DNA of 64,000 nucleotides from JAMZMI01 sp039944535 (lineage in GTDB: Bacteria > Bacteroidota > Bacteroidia > Cytophagales > Cyclobacteriaceae), in contig JBDUYP010000007.1 of assembly GCA_039944535.1 (NCBI GenBank), positions 1 through 64,000 on the forward strand. The letters are read 5' to 3'. This document shows positions 21,001 to 25,185 of this stretch, piece by piece. Within the stretch, counting starts at the first letter, position 1; every line of letters starts with the position of its first letter. A program made the position numbers and the translations under genes. Under the pieces are notes generated by a model. It searched no databases and was not told where the DNA came from. It worked only from the letters and a program-made list of their open reading frames with translations.

Positions 21001-22480
21001 TCTGAATGGAGCAGTGCCAAGTTCTTTGGCGGATATTTCAGGACTGGAGTCTATAGATTTCACAAATAATGACATAAGGTCATTCCCTGATATGTCCAAG
21101 GTTACGGGCTTAACTACCCTCAACCTTTCAAACAACAGGTTGGTATTCAAGGACATTTTGCCAAATGTAGCTATTGAGAATTTCGATTATTCTGAACAAA
21201 AACGTTTTGGGGAGACTGTTTATGATACTTTATATGCTGGAGGAGACCAATTGCTGGACGATTTTGTCACGAAGGATTTTGGAGACGGAACTGCCTTTCA
21301 GTGGACATTTGGACCTTACATTCCTGGTCAGTTCTATAACAACAATACACAACCGATTTCTGGTGCTACCTCACAATCTTATATCATTGAAAATATTGAT
21401 ATAAATAATCAGGGAACGTATAGGTTGGTTGCCACTCATCCTCAGTTGCCTGATTTAACGGTACAGAGTAGAAACCAAAACATCATGGCGAAGACAGATT
21501 TCAAAGGGTCTGTAAGTATCAACAACTCGCCTGTAACTGATGGAGAGGTTGTGATATGGAGACAAACACCTTCTGGACCGTTCGTACGAGAAGATAGTAC
21601 GGCACTTGACGCATCGGGTAATTATGAGTTAAAAGAGGTTGTATTGGGTACTTTCCTCGTGGTGGCACGACCAAATCGTGATTTGACTGATTATGAGAAC
21701 TCGATTCAAACTTATTATATCAGCGCCGCTGAATATGCTGACGCTGATGAGTTGTTGTTGGAAGGTGTGACCGAGGGTATTAATATCGATTTGATTACAT
21801 ATGAAATAACCCCTCCTGACCCTGTCGGAGCAGACATTTCTGGGTTTATGGAAATTGACTTACCGGATCCGGTTGACGAAGAGAATGGAAGAGTCAATGG
21901 CCGTAGAAGGGTGAAAAAGGCAGGTTGTGCCATGAGGAGATTCAAAGCTCAGGGGCGTCCGGATCAGGATGATGTAGAGGAGGAAATTGCCTACTATGTT
22001 GAAACAGATGATGAAGGCTATTTCAATTTTGATGGAATTGAGGATGGCAAATATCTATTAACAATTGAGTTTCCTGGGGTGCCTCTAGCCGAGGATGCAG
22101 AGGTTGTTTTCGAACTTGGAGGAGATCGCGAAAATCAGGTTTTCGATGTGAATGTGCTGATAGATGATAGTGGAATCAATGTTGAGACAGAGGAAATCCT
22201 TTATACACTTAAGCCTTACATCAAGGATATCGTGCTTTATCCGAACCCTACAGAAGGAGTCATCGGTATTGACTACAATGTTTACAGAGATATTGATGAC
22301 CTCAAACTACAGCTGATTACCACTTCAGGACATACTTTGATTGAACAAAACATCGATCACTGGAGAGGAAACAGGCATGCAGAAATGGATCTGACGGATT
22401 ATGCAGTAGGTGTTTATTATCTCGTGTTTACCGATGAAGCAGGGACGTTCAGTCAGCATATCAAAGTGAGCAGAAAATAG
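2..22480 (+). CDS. Giant mosaic T9SS-secreted surface adhesin (5' end outside window)
   Basis: The reading frame is open from base 2 and begins inside a LamG-type domain (IDEVRIW, then GLIAYYRFDE), so the gene starts upstream of the window and the TTG at 119 is not its start. At least 7,492 residues are visible. Domains by nucleotide position: LamG/concanavalin-like at 2-240, 786-1330, 4384-5080, 12110-12700, 12755-13460, 14130-14760 and 17130-17770; lamin-tail-like 250-780; beta-helix blocks with GSLR(Q/K/E)A openings at 1720-2460, 2730-3830, 9980-11080 and 14800-15890; choice-of-anchor D-like 4040-4380 and 8590-8940; SbsA-like Ig 5090-5410; Kre9-like 5415-5715, 8955-9550 and 11345-11620; BspA/DUF285 repeats 7737-8400; choice-of-anchor J-like 9550-9960 and 11650-12090; GEVED 16390-16850; Calx-beta 17790-18780; Ig-like 19086-19900; LRR plus Ig-like units 20190-21480; CnaB-like from 21485; T9SS type A signal 22225-22480. 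The role is probably adhesion or polysaccharide binding at the cell surface; no catalytic domain is recognised. Domain borders are approximate. Confidence 0.93.
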   Translation, partial: GTAFSLEGSIDEVRIWDDERTIGEIQTNQFAAVTGNEQGLIAYYRFDETSGTVLPDLTGNGLDGTLTNMAGTEWTASGAFTIPAFNVKINEVVTDPATDWSTNGFDGTDGGGTVSDIDQYVELYVGEAGLDFTTGWSLEIYEDDGSTLRFSGDLTSTGAFDVVTYFTSGSGTISNSEVGDYIILGNPDGSSTLVNNVDVVLRNGSEIDRVDLGGTSGQAPNGASSGTADESVSRKPDGADSDLDDVDFQKAAATPGTTNDNNALSFDGAGYVEVPHAAQLDFSGNFTVEAWIKPDGSASAQGIVSKFNDQMVLWLDGSTLRYNLGGGAQANCGSIAANVWTHVALTYGGTDARVYINGELVHSNPESQPATSVRNIFIGSWDQSEFASRNFHGLIDEVRIWNVERSQGDIVTNAYNSITSDPNLVASYTFSSSLGDAIDVAGSNDGTLNGSVSYVLSDAWAADVFPPIFEGIYPTADTETIDGFDINVQLNEGSSQVAYSILANPSSAPALDDIGTVGDAAGIITVTDASTFYNETVSGLSASTNYDIYLLTYDGTANRPIQPTTITATTATLPYLVTNTNTSGPGSLRQAMINANASGNKETITFSLTGGDVINIDDSEGVLPVITTDKGMVIDATTATDWSLSSDKLIVIDGTSLSSTADGAAFRIGATGANVEIYGFKIQGFTQGLNEGVIIEGDNNTFGKIGGENVVVQNNVGILLEGSSNVIQSNYIGRDFADNDLGNLESGIVLPDGASDNQIGGENAGEGNIIFYNGTTASHYGVRVTGSTTLRNKIIGNSMSCNEGGGFDLNNIASTPHNDIVRPTIESISPTEISGIVDPAVAVGSEIHIYESTDACDLKQGITYLGKTTVFDDAGTKRFSYTGTFTSNSYSATLTTTTDGTSEMGTAGYYEVNITEDSGDGSLRKALELSNTIDDQGFFVDFSLGGGGPWQIDLASELPLMQSSFELDGQTQEGFDFDNGKVVTINGASENRILPIQSNSGLDNISIHNLRFIGALNSAISTANTGTGQTNKLSIGDNIFGPNGNGSTDEVLNIQDGSNVSIEANYFGFNHTGLGTSVQLTGSAISIGSFVDSVSIGGNVIGNYSGSAIDLDGINNFAKIEYNVIGLDKDAKEAAPTTSGISDGIVINTSNVVIVGNYIANIQDKAIVNNIFGTSNIAIQGNIIGTDVDGDSHPIGIGIYLDDLSNYSNVVIGGLPSYGNTITNATGEAVFFELDGPIDTEGVRITANSIFGNTAGIVMNGANASVTEPAITSLTSSTVSGTGNNGEIIHLYLGDGSGQPQTFVDSVSVVAGSWSFGSLSLSVNDELVVAASSSTATSEFISATLAPEINVKYAGDPVGNSGTIDLGWSFVSQSGSTEQVDVENTGFGELNISSITGSPAHFAVSNISSTPISGQSAEHFTVQFIPGISGAISETITINNDDTDESVFIIQLEGFGYPDVADSGTALDFDGSNDHVVINPINELSNTDQFTIEGWFKQESLDVTGGMFGQILSTTQMIRARTWSDGYMYLYVHNGSNAYGRFDYSQYVSEDGWFHLAMVYDGNQTGNSNRLTAYVNGEEVILEYSGTIPASTANLAGANFYLAENVNIATAGNHWNGQIDEFRIWKEAVAQVDIQSYMLTNDLTGHPQIVSDDLAAYYRFDEGEGETLFDLSLDNNGVLVNMDQGADWVPSGALGLAPQIVSQTPLPGATEVEPNTTITVIFDQNVQAGAGNIAIRTQDDNIVEQFDVAAAVNFSGTTVTFTPTQLSYNETYSITIPQGAIMNLSGKSIAAITLLTAWSFATQAQSITVTQPTGGEIVEVGETLTIAWSRSGLAANTAEISVVTDAGSTETVIETGNAFSFYGSAGSSTFNWVVDGPVGSGAVIRVKNLDGSEVDESGSFTINAPSIAHVITQDATDCVSPFGAITIGGLLFSTSYDVYYDFESTPQPSESLVSDGSGELLIDFLAIGVYTNIYVELSGQQSNILPGPFEVFDNTDVPVISPTTTPNTSCISDNGEISFTISSSLAPTSYTVSVYLDGGGPELFAGSPVSGGAASGTVTGLASGNYTIDVTNDDTGCYNSISGIFIDNTPAPPTINGGAVSILSPSTAGNNDGELDASIATGGNPEDYSFQWYFGSGTSTSLIDFNDPGNGSNPDGSTTQTVDGLAAGNYTLVITEIATGCQSAPVTFTLTDPASNPVLTVSDILPNPTTVGVDLSVDLTSDIYFVITQSETVPTETQVLSGTDEFDVAAEFYGVVSFVDGSVSFTIGENNFGPQDQSLTSENTYNVYFVADAGGSYSLVEGGKFTTGVSVSGNTLTTQSFDGFSGTPNTLQTGTFSFTTGTLTLSNARVTDQSGFPLGGTGHAMQLADGGDHFQTLELFDVTRVGFQWRSTDGGPTNIKIVTSADGVTFDNTILYSTTSSLNYEPKAVDFDTPFTGFIRVEVDGGSQLLVDDFYYETLLVVSNPFVTTWTAMEGTITIPTNTGSHSYNYDVSWTNITNPGTLEGSLSSQTGDAVLSGLEDGSDYFIEISGQFPAIYFANSAADKDKILTIEQWGDIAWESMQLAFMGCSNLDMAATDYPDLSGVTNMSQMFRATNMNFSGDFSGWDVSTVTDISFMFSSSQFDGDISSWDVSNVTDMSYLFYVNPVFNGNISGWITSNVLNMSRTFSHTSIFNQNIGGWDVSNVTQMEGMFNQSFLFDQDLSSWDVSKVTRMDQMFRDANAFDSDITTWVTSSLTNMSRMFQGADLFNQDISGWDVSLVSTMDNVFNTAPLFDRDLSAWDISSVTDMTSMLDNSGLSVANYDAALAGWSTLEGGEAQIPTTITLGAIGMEYSASGLTSRDALTNSPNFWTISGDSQEVLPAPEIEVIGNGVEIVDGDNTPDIADHTDLGTIPTASTFIRTFTINNTGDASLDLSSGIILDGDGEYSVALQPDASVTGGGNTTFQVEFAPTIAGTFSTDVIIPNDDSDENPYTFNIVATAVESASVTVTSPNGGESFVLGDYITITWDDNGGDPTDEMAIGIFDGFGVSVVSDPSVTVADLNGTFTWQASFSGSDLEVDVENITKAVSDRSDGTFSIDDALFYDISPSLGEEYDLGQTVTISWSEENFQTDEEIEIYVATGFFDGEFWAHDLPGTLITSGTSGMFSGSFDWVSDVAGPELFIFLVNNTRNIDAVSTNPFTVNGAVSNFFEDFVSGLPPEWITNGASWEDNPAFGYQGFEGALRINSGATNFAETPTLENANTISFQYRVHTVNSDGAVFDVYASDDGGSTFTNYLGTASDLTGTYQEFSHTFAGPYTGPIQIIGNGAGDSDIVIDDFASDGTLAGASTTTFEVTTTADDDVTPPAGSLREAILLANDATSDATITFNLTGDGTGMTWTIFPTADLPSVANTNGYKITIEGSSQPGWDRGLDQMIVIDGQSALFSGLNVGGDDVEIFGMKIQGFDYGIYSDAGTVNNVVIGHSSVSGNVISGNTTGIFFQYSNGLTIQDNNIGTDAAGYLAEPNGTGIDLVSLSAEVSNAYIANNIISANTGIGLAIGYGTNIIENNIIGLNTDQASSLPNDVGIYAGGEGFVQTNIIAGNTTAGIVLQSPFNHNNQLVIRANYIGASSSLSQFPNGSGINSESSTGIPNPSFNDPIIIGGESGDENIIAYNNGPAVQLNGDSYLYAQITNNEIYENASGIELLDGADGGQAPPTIDFVGTTTVDGTIGTDATGPATIHVYGVDASGTQGQTPRGSVTVGTGVSNWSVTGSFDDILDPSELTATVTTDDFGTSQFYDPNASAKFIELTNPTGGESLEQDSDITITFNSSGFVNGEDVYFEISEDETNWMTIGSTTFDSEIPEFVWFIEGSTYATGSYVMRVSDFDLEAVFTSGYFDIVEGTGSAVADISEDFDSGLDISPQSTYFLTSGDWTSQNAVSVNDSFKSFGETGDAALIPIGVGNHLTTPELTDIVSIAFEHRANTFNSVGAVYDIYTSSDGGSTFDQLEATVTSFSETFERFTYDFAGAYTGPIRIVYNDFGDSDIIIDNFEAYNDAAGNRGAYALSFDGVDDHVTIASQAAPTGDFSLEAWVYYPGGGDTGYQTILEFENDSPWLGLLNDQLTVYNVGSDPSTFPENQWTHVAAVYHNGTNTFELYVNGEGVLLGADASSATLSGTQLLIGGDTNSGEMFLGSIDEVRIWDIARTQAEIQEDMNKTLDGSENGLLSYFHFDEGPGNTSTYDLVGGLEGPLAIGMDQNTSWVDGFEPFIEEYFNNAMDFDGTDDFISVSHDDALNLVTTDFAIEAWVYLDDNDLETIVSKGDGNGANSPTVYAFQIQSQKIALSLADGVNNEWQLSNTDVSIGEWHHVAVSYNAADNTVSFYLDGVFDGEKTFTTVSSPADFSDNQPMFIGKQGYSCDCNYLDGAIDQLRIWNTHLDGLTILSNMYSIDLNIHPYVSNAVASYQFDDGESEGDNTGVSVVTDASINGFGGSLNGFALTGATSNFVTSGFVDHTPAVPTTQSSSIIVFDVQETTADITWTKGSGDRSVVLIAEGNSGFPDVVDETFLYADPENQYGLGSPTDNGFSAVYNGYGNAVSTSNLNPGTEYIVAVVEVNGPVGFDTYNKNTATNNPVTFTTAAATPPLPPTDFFALENGDGTVTFTWTDNATDETGFIIQESSDAANWSDYSGQLDLDITTFTTEPLSSDYASFWRVQAVKVGASSESNFKWAGNIEKPGNALDFDGDDDLVVLSTPFNLDGNFSYEFWIKTTAASVPVLYFHEATAGEGGIVINATGQIDYNATNDEGLTSDFIAGVTAVNDDFWHYVAVTSNGTEINIYVDGNLDANYTPGGDLAIASGEFTVWDHELGNFPALGTTYAGLMDEVRIWDKALTDIEINQNIFETLVGNEAGLVAYYRMDQFSDEVVADHSKGDSHGTWDGSLGALTTPTWVESSAIQDQGLIVSNGNDSGAGSLRQAILNAVDGDVVTFDPAVSSVDLISQIVIDKQIEIISDNNLVLINQVSVNERLFTISTATANVFYENVLFTGGNGVDGAAIYVEDNATAFFIDCEFTGNDAGSGLQGGAIYVEGDGTDPDALALGQVFIFNSTIHNNSAETGGAIANYGNAILHNVTISGNTTTISAAIEEGGGIYHTGNFLEVINGTIMGNAADDNYGGVYAIGGVVNIANTIILNNQATGNSAVSKDIISNTGSINLANSGYNLLGETTLIADDFGPNTTVGLTNTVDISNSVSLALNDGSANANGIPTHDLIEFGLAVDAGSNDLFPNDVYDLDEDADTNELTPVSSEIDGAGYGRFLNNGIDIGAVESGFAGALAVSVSNQSLALGDFEIGPFETDERFFAIAIDHESDVTLDNLDVDLVFSANAEANILDGKADLIIGNTPTFPHGASPQYSAAIDFINETVSFSNMTFEMSGDDVHYVWLVISTDELVNEGETLQVSAVSSIDLVPFTGSLDLTDNITAGSEFTFQNAPGYPYCDPNPSTSATVGPIIGFAGLEEISSPTFADYSTFYNDYTSQSATLSIGNSSSLSFTLDATGGARLKGWIDWNQDLAFDETEVVVNTVTSGSNSAANQTITPPANAVIGSTRMRLIIVASSDPVPDPQDGACSLSVVNGEVEDYTIDVIVAPPLDPADFFTTENPDGSVTMDWTDLADNEDAYRIEQSTDNISWIDHSGALAANTQTYTTASFTEGSAFWWRVVASNAGGESVSASRYAGNIVSPGNALEFDGADDWVDVQEIHDFNTAFTIETWVQRSTNGTSDWIVSVGESPTNANEYLHFGYGAGNQVRLDFFADGVSSTETVTDTDWHHIAVTYDPLNTNNEVALYLDGQPLTIADAAIAPFTGINSFKIGQAFDSEYFNGSIDELRVWSEVRSQTEIQDHMNQTMVGNEAGLAAYFRFDHSGLGDLANYAQANYHGLLQNMDDTDWVASGAMPVIPEILASSSPITESDGSVAIDVTLSEPTTNSVTVDYTTEDGLAVVDDDYTSDSGTITFAAGETSKTVNIAIVDDAIVEVDEDFFVTLSNPTNATILGGGSFSFTISDNDVSNMSVLGVSASESDGTVAMSVSLTNPISEDITVDFVSSDGTAVAGSDYTAASGTLTFPAGSTFETIDILITDDNVVEADESLTLQLSNLQASVLSVNLLAATATLTISDDDASNLSIADVTTSETNGIATIVISLDNPISEDVTIDYITSDIGEASENVDYNGATGTVTIPALSTSQSFDIVINDDSDLETNETFQLLWSNLQASGLNVLLANASSSVTITDDETPDETPPTGYSVSNISVDNVNSEVNFQIDGGELGASYSYEISSDAGGTPVIGSGTVGSDPEFLGPLAITDLDYGNLTISVTLTDAVGNAGDAVTGVAEFLNPDSTPPVVSVDVLATNDATPALSGSIDDNSATITVTVDGNDYTATNNGDGSWTLADNTLTTLADGVYDVQVTATDALSNVGNDATSNELVIDTTAPVVDVSTLVTNDQSPALSGNVDDVSAVVNVTVGGQTVSAANNGDGTWVLADNTLTLLAENVYDVQVQAQDAVGNTGSDATTDELTIDITAPTATVDDLETLDDAPAITGTVSETANSVQVTIQGDTYAAVITGLAWELPDNSITSLEVGVYDVSVQVTDLAGNMGSDGTTDELRILPGPPSAIDATDVQFFSFRANWNTRAGVEAYRIDVAMDPGFSNILENYNNRQSLDNFVDVTDLDYGTTYYYRVRAVLDGDASASSNIIEVTTATDPATAEDEAALLEIYNATAGSQWSPVVNWTEGLPLRDWTNVDMQGSTRAKSVDLNEMGLTGSVPTISAGLESLEVLDLGNNELTEVGDLTGLTSLTSLILVGNKLEFESIETNFDILGVRFNPQDSVGLYGESLWEIREEPYTLSRQISGSNNTYTWYKLDRDGQNPTTVEGVTGPELSLTISSFEDEGYYYAEVTSSVVTTVTLRTQSYFVKVSSLERDRVALTELYNATNGSQWTGGNSGADAWFSSDNVGDWFGVGLTDDQSRVGSIALPSNNLNGAVPSSLADISGLESIDFTNNDIRSFPDMSKVTGLTTLNLSNNRLVFKDILPNVAIENFDYSEQKRFGETVYDTLYAGGDQLLDDFVTKDFGDGTAFQWTFGPYIPGQFYNNNTQPISGATSQSYIIENIDINNQGTYRLVATHPQLPDLTVQSRNQNIMAKTDFKGSVSINNSPVTDGEVVIWRQTPSGPFVREDSTALDASGNYELKEVVLGTFLVVARPNRDLTDYENSIQTYYISAAEYADADELLLEGVTEGINIDLITYEITPPDPVGADISGFMEIDLPDPVDEENGRVNGRRRVKKAGCAMRRFKAQGRPDQDDVEEEIAYYVETDDEGYFNFDGIEDGKYLLTIEFPGVPLAEDAEVVFELGGDRENQVFDVNVLIDDSGINVETEEILYTLKPYIKDIVLYPNPTEGVIGIDYNVYRDIDDLKLQLITTSGHTLIEQNIDHWRGNRHAEMDLTDYAVGVYYLVFTDEAGTFSQHIKVSRK
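7737..8400 (+). repeat. BspA-like (DUF285) repeat array inside the giant adhesin
   Basis: About nine tandem units of roughly 25 residues follow the pattern WDVSxVTxMxxMFxxxxxFxxDI. This matches the DUF285 repeats of BspA-type surface proteins, which form an LRR-like solenoid. Homologous arrays in other bacteria take part in adhesion; here that role is inferred. Confidence 0.85.
17790..18790 (+). repeat. Three tandem Calx-beta domains in the giant adhesin
   Basis: Three consecutive domains of about 110 residues each share the pattern SVTVDYTTxDGTAxxxxDYT, then SGTxTFxAGxT, then DDxxxExDExFxxxLSN, which is characteristic of the calcium-binding Calx-beta fold. Acidic loops (DDD and DDN) are retained in the copies. 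They probably stiffen the stalk in a calcium-dependent way. Confidence 0.85.
19086..19900 (+). repeat. Three tandem bacterial Ig-like domains in the giant adhesin
   Basis: Three units of about 90 residues each carry a pattern like LxTNDxxPALSGxVDD, NNGDGxWxLADNTL, VYDVQVxAxDAxGN and TxELxID. They are bacterial Ig-like repeats of the kind that make up the stalks of large secreted adhesins. Copies 1 and 2 are the most alike; copy 3 is more diverged. Confidence 0.82.
21899..22477 (+). other. Conserved C-terminal module, copy 1 (GCAMRRFK plus T9SS signal)
   Basis: This 193-residue block at the end of the giant adhesin starts with the invariant basic segment GRRRVKKAGCAMRRFK and the acidic stretch DQDDVEEEIAYYVETDDE. 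A beta-rich part (GKYLLTIEFPGVPL) leads to the sorting domain. The other copies are at 27724-28302, 33058-33636 and 50240-50818. The single Cys lies 183 residues before the C-terminus in every copy. Confidence 0.92.
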
Positions 22481-22500
22481 TAATTGAAATATAACACGAG

Positions 22501-22537
22501 AAAAAAGCCGCTTTGGAATGTTCAGAGCGGCTTTTTT
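22501..22537 (+). terminator. Rho-independent terminator after the giant adhesin gene
   Basis: A perfect inverted repeat (AAAAAAGCCGCT at 22501-22512 and AGCGGCTTTTTT at 22526-22537) with a 13-nt loop ends in a T run, 20 bp after the stop codon. It should separate the adhesin gene from the next transcription unit. Confidence 0.9.
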
Positions 22538-22593
22538 AATTTTACCCTAAGTTCGTAACCCCTTGATAATGAATATTTTTCGAGCGATTCTTC

Positions 22594-22620
22594 TTGAGTT
22601 TAATTAAATCAGTATATTTG
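22594..22620 (+). promoter_or_regulatory. Candidate Bacteroidota-type promoter for the 22707 gene
   Basis: TTG at 22594-22596 and TATATTTG at 22613-22620, separated by 16 bp, resemble the Bacteroidota -33 (TTG) and -7 (TAnnTTTG) elements, although the spacer is slightly short. The site lies just after the upstream terminator and about 86 bp before the start codon. Confidence 0.55.
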
Positions 22621-22706
22621 AACAACATTATTTTAATTATATTTTTTATTGAAATAATGCAGACCAGCACAGACAACAAATAAATCTCTCATTTAATCGT
22701 CATGCT

Positions 22707-25172
22707 ATGAGCTTTCGACAAGTTACCGCTGTTGCTTTTTTTGCCGCGACTTTCTTCATTGCTTTCACTTCCACAGGTCAAAACTCCATGGGTGTTGGTA
22801 CTACTACTCCCAATCCCAATTCTGTTTTGGAACTTGTCTCACCCACAGGTGATCAGGGCTTCTTGGTTCCCAGATATACCACGGCAGAGCGTACTGCTAG
22901 TTCGTTTACAAGTAAACTTTCAGCAACAGACAATGGACTTCTAGTCTTTGATTCTGACGAGGGGCAATTCTACTGTTGGTTTAATACTGACTGGCAGGTG
23001 ATTTCTAATGAAGGAGCCTCAGTATCTGCAGGCACTGGTATAGACATAGACGGAGAGGGTGTTATCTCCAATACTGGGGATCTGGATGCAACAAACGAAA
23101 TTCAAGACCTGGATCTTACTGAAGACATACTGTCTATCACCAACAATGGCTCAGCAACGCCAGTAGATCTTTCTGTGTATATGGATGATACTGATGACCA
23201 GACTGCCGCGGAAGTAGCATTCACCCCCGCCGGCAACTTGCTTTCTACAGATGTTCAGTCAGCCCTGGCAGAATTGGATGCCAATGATAGTGATGATCAA
23301 ATTGCTTCAGAAGTGGCATTTTCACCATCCGGAAATTTAATATCAACCGATGTTCAGTCCGCTTTATCAGAGCTTGATGGCGCCATGTCGGGTTTGGGTG
23401 CTGGTGATATGACTGCTGCGGCTTACGATGTGAACGTTGACAACAGAGTTGATTTGGCAGAAGCAGCGGATAGTCTTTCTGTCAATTTTCTAGATGGTAC
23501 TACCATGGGATACAACCCTGCTTCTAAGTGGATCGAAGTTCTGGACAATGGGGTTACAGAAGCTAAAATTGCCGATGGTGCTGTATCTGCTGCTAAGATT
23601 GGGATACTTGCATCGGAAGGTGATGCAATGATTTATAGTGCTGGAACCTGGCAGGCAGGTGCCTTACCTACATCGCCATGGCTCCATTTTGGGGGAGGTA
23701 TTAGTTACACAGGAGGAAAAGTTGCCCTTGATAATGCCGATGCTTTAAGTACGCTGCAGATTTTTGACGATTTTCATTTTTATCATTATGACAATGGCGC
23801 AGGTGCTGAGGGAGAGATTATATCAGAAAATCTTTATGGTGACGGAACTGCTATTAGAATGGCTAAAGATGGCCCTGGTGCCATGATATTAATGACACAG
23901 GGAAACATAGAGTTTTATCATTCGCCAACACAAACTGCTGGCACTGATGTATTAACTGCTAGTTCACTTCAGTCCAGCTTAACACTTAACCAATACGGAG
24001 ATGCAGAATTGAGTGGGGCTCTTGAGATAGGAGAAGTGCAAGATGGCGCTCAAGCTGGAATGATTCAGTACAATGGCGAATTTCAGGGCTTTGATGGTGC
24101 GGAGTGGAAACCACTTGGTGGCTTGACATTCCCTGCTTCATATCTTATTTCAGATACTGGATATTCACCGTTCTACATCGAAAATGACAATGGCGGTGGT
24201 GTTGCCGGGTTTCACGTTAACAACACTGCTGCTTTTGCGCCGGCTTTAAGTGTTTCAACAAATGCTCAAAACGCTAGCATGCCAGCCATGGAATTGCTTC
24301 AGGATGGTTATGGTAATGGCCTTGAATTGACGGTAAGTGATAACTCTAACGGCGAGAACGGCATTATTGTAAATAACTTCGGATTAGGAACAGCGGGATA
24401 TTTTGAAAACGACAATGGGTCCAACACCTCAAATGCCCTGGAAGCGCGAATTACAAACGGTGGAGGCAGAGCGATTCAGGCAGTAATGGATGGCGAAGGT
24501 CAAATAGCCAGCTTTTCATCTACCAGTGCGACCAATGGTTCCGTGGCATTTTCAGTATCATCCCAGGGAACTAACAGTACTGCCCTATTCCAGAACAGTT
24601 CGAACGCCACAATAACACCAGCGGTGGAAATAGTGAACAATGGAGGAGGAGCAGGCCTCACTATACAAAACCCCGGCGGTACTACGAGCTTCGGAGATGT
24701 ATCCTTTATCAATGGTGATTTAGGCATAGGGCAGTTTACACCTTCGGCCAAACTTGATGTGGTGGGTGATACGGAGCTGAATGGGAACGCTACTATTACA
24801 GGCAACCTAAGTACGTCAGGATCTGTCACTCATAGCGCAAATAAGATTATCTCTGATCAGAACTATGTAGTGCTGTCGGATGATTACGCAATTACCTTAA
24901 CAGGGAGCGGGTTTCAGAATTTTACACTTACATTACCAGATGCTAGTACAAACCTTGGAAGAGAGTTGGTTTTAGTTGTTACTGGCACTCAAGTACAATA
25001 TAATGTGCAATTGGCCGGAGGAAATACTTTTGGTCTTGACAATGGCGGAGGAAACAGCACAGCAGATTTGATCATGTCACTATATGCGTATCCAGATTGG
25101 TATTTTGTAAAGCTTAAGGCAGTAGGCAATGTTTGGTATGTAGTTTCTCATCTTCAGAATAGTGCAGCATAA
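22707..25172 (+). CDS. Exported fibre-like surface protein of unknown function
   Basis: The 821-residue protein starts with a signal peptide (hydrophobic residues 7-24, then STGQ). Its N-terminal motif GVGTTTPNPNSVLEL, then GFLVPRYTTAER, is common in exported Bacteroidota proteins resembling phage tail-fibre heads. Residues around 155-225 hold two near-identical units (QxAxEVAFxPxGNLxSTDVQSALxELD). The middle is rich in Gly, Asn and Ser with FxNDNG and NNGGG patterns, and the C-terminal part has the short beta-strands of a fibre shaft. I recognise no enzyme and no T9SS sorting domain. The start is ATG 22707; the ATG at 22702 meets a stop after two codons. The stop lies 13 bp before the next start, so the two genes are probably co-transcribed and this protein may assemble with the product of the next gene. 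That partnership is inferred. Confidence 0.85.
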   Translation: MSFRQVTAVAFFAATFFIAFTSTGQNSMGVGTTTPNPNSVLELVSPTGDQGFLVPRYTTAERTASSFTSKLSATDNGLLVFDSDEGQFYCWFNTDWQVISNEGASVSAGTGIDIDGEGVISNTGDLDATNEIQDLDLTEDILSITNNGSATPVDLSVYMDDTDDQTAAEVAFTPAGNLLSTDVQSALAELDANDSDDQIASEVAFSPSGNLISTDVQSALSELDGAMSGLGAGDMTAAAYDVNVDNRVDLAEAADSLSVNFLDGTTMGYNPASKWIEVLDNGVTEAKIADGAVSAAKIGILASEGDAMIYSAGTWQAGALPTSPWLHFGGGISYTGGKVALDNADALSTLQIFDDFHFYHYDNGAGAEGEIISENLYGDGTAIRMAKDGPGAMILMTQGNIEFYHSPTQTAGTDVLTASSLQSSLTLNQYGDAELSGALEIGEVQDGAQAGMIQYNGEFQGFDGAEWKPLGGLTFPASYLISDTGYSPFYIENDNGGGVAGFHVNNTAAFAPALSVSTNAQNASMPAMELLQDGYGNGLELTVSDNSNGENGIIVNNFGLGTAGYFENDNGSNTSNALEARITNGGGRAIQAVMDGEGQIASFSSTSATNGSVAFSVSSQGTNSTALFQNSSNATITPAVEIVNNGGGAGLTIQNPGGTTSFGDVSFINGDLGIGQFTPSAKLDVVGDTELNGNATITGNLSTSGSVTHSANKIISDQNYVVLSDDYAITLTGSGFQNFTLTLPDASTNLGRELVLVVTGTQVQYNVQLAGGNTFGLDNGGGNSTADLIMSLYAYPDWYFVKLKAVGNVWYVVSHLQNSAA

Positions 25173-25185
25173 AAACAAGAAAGCA

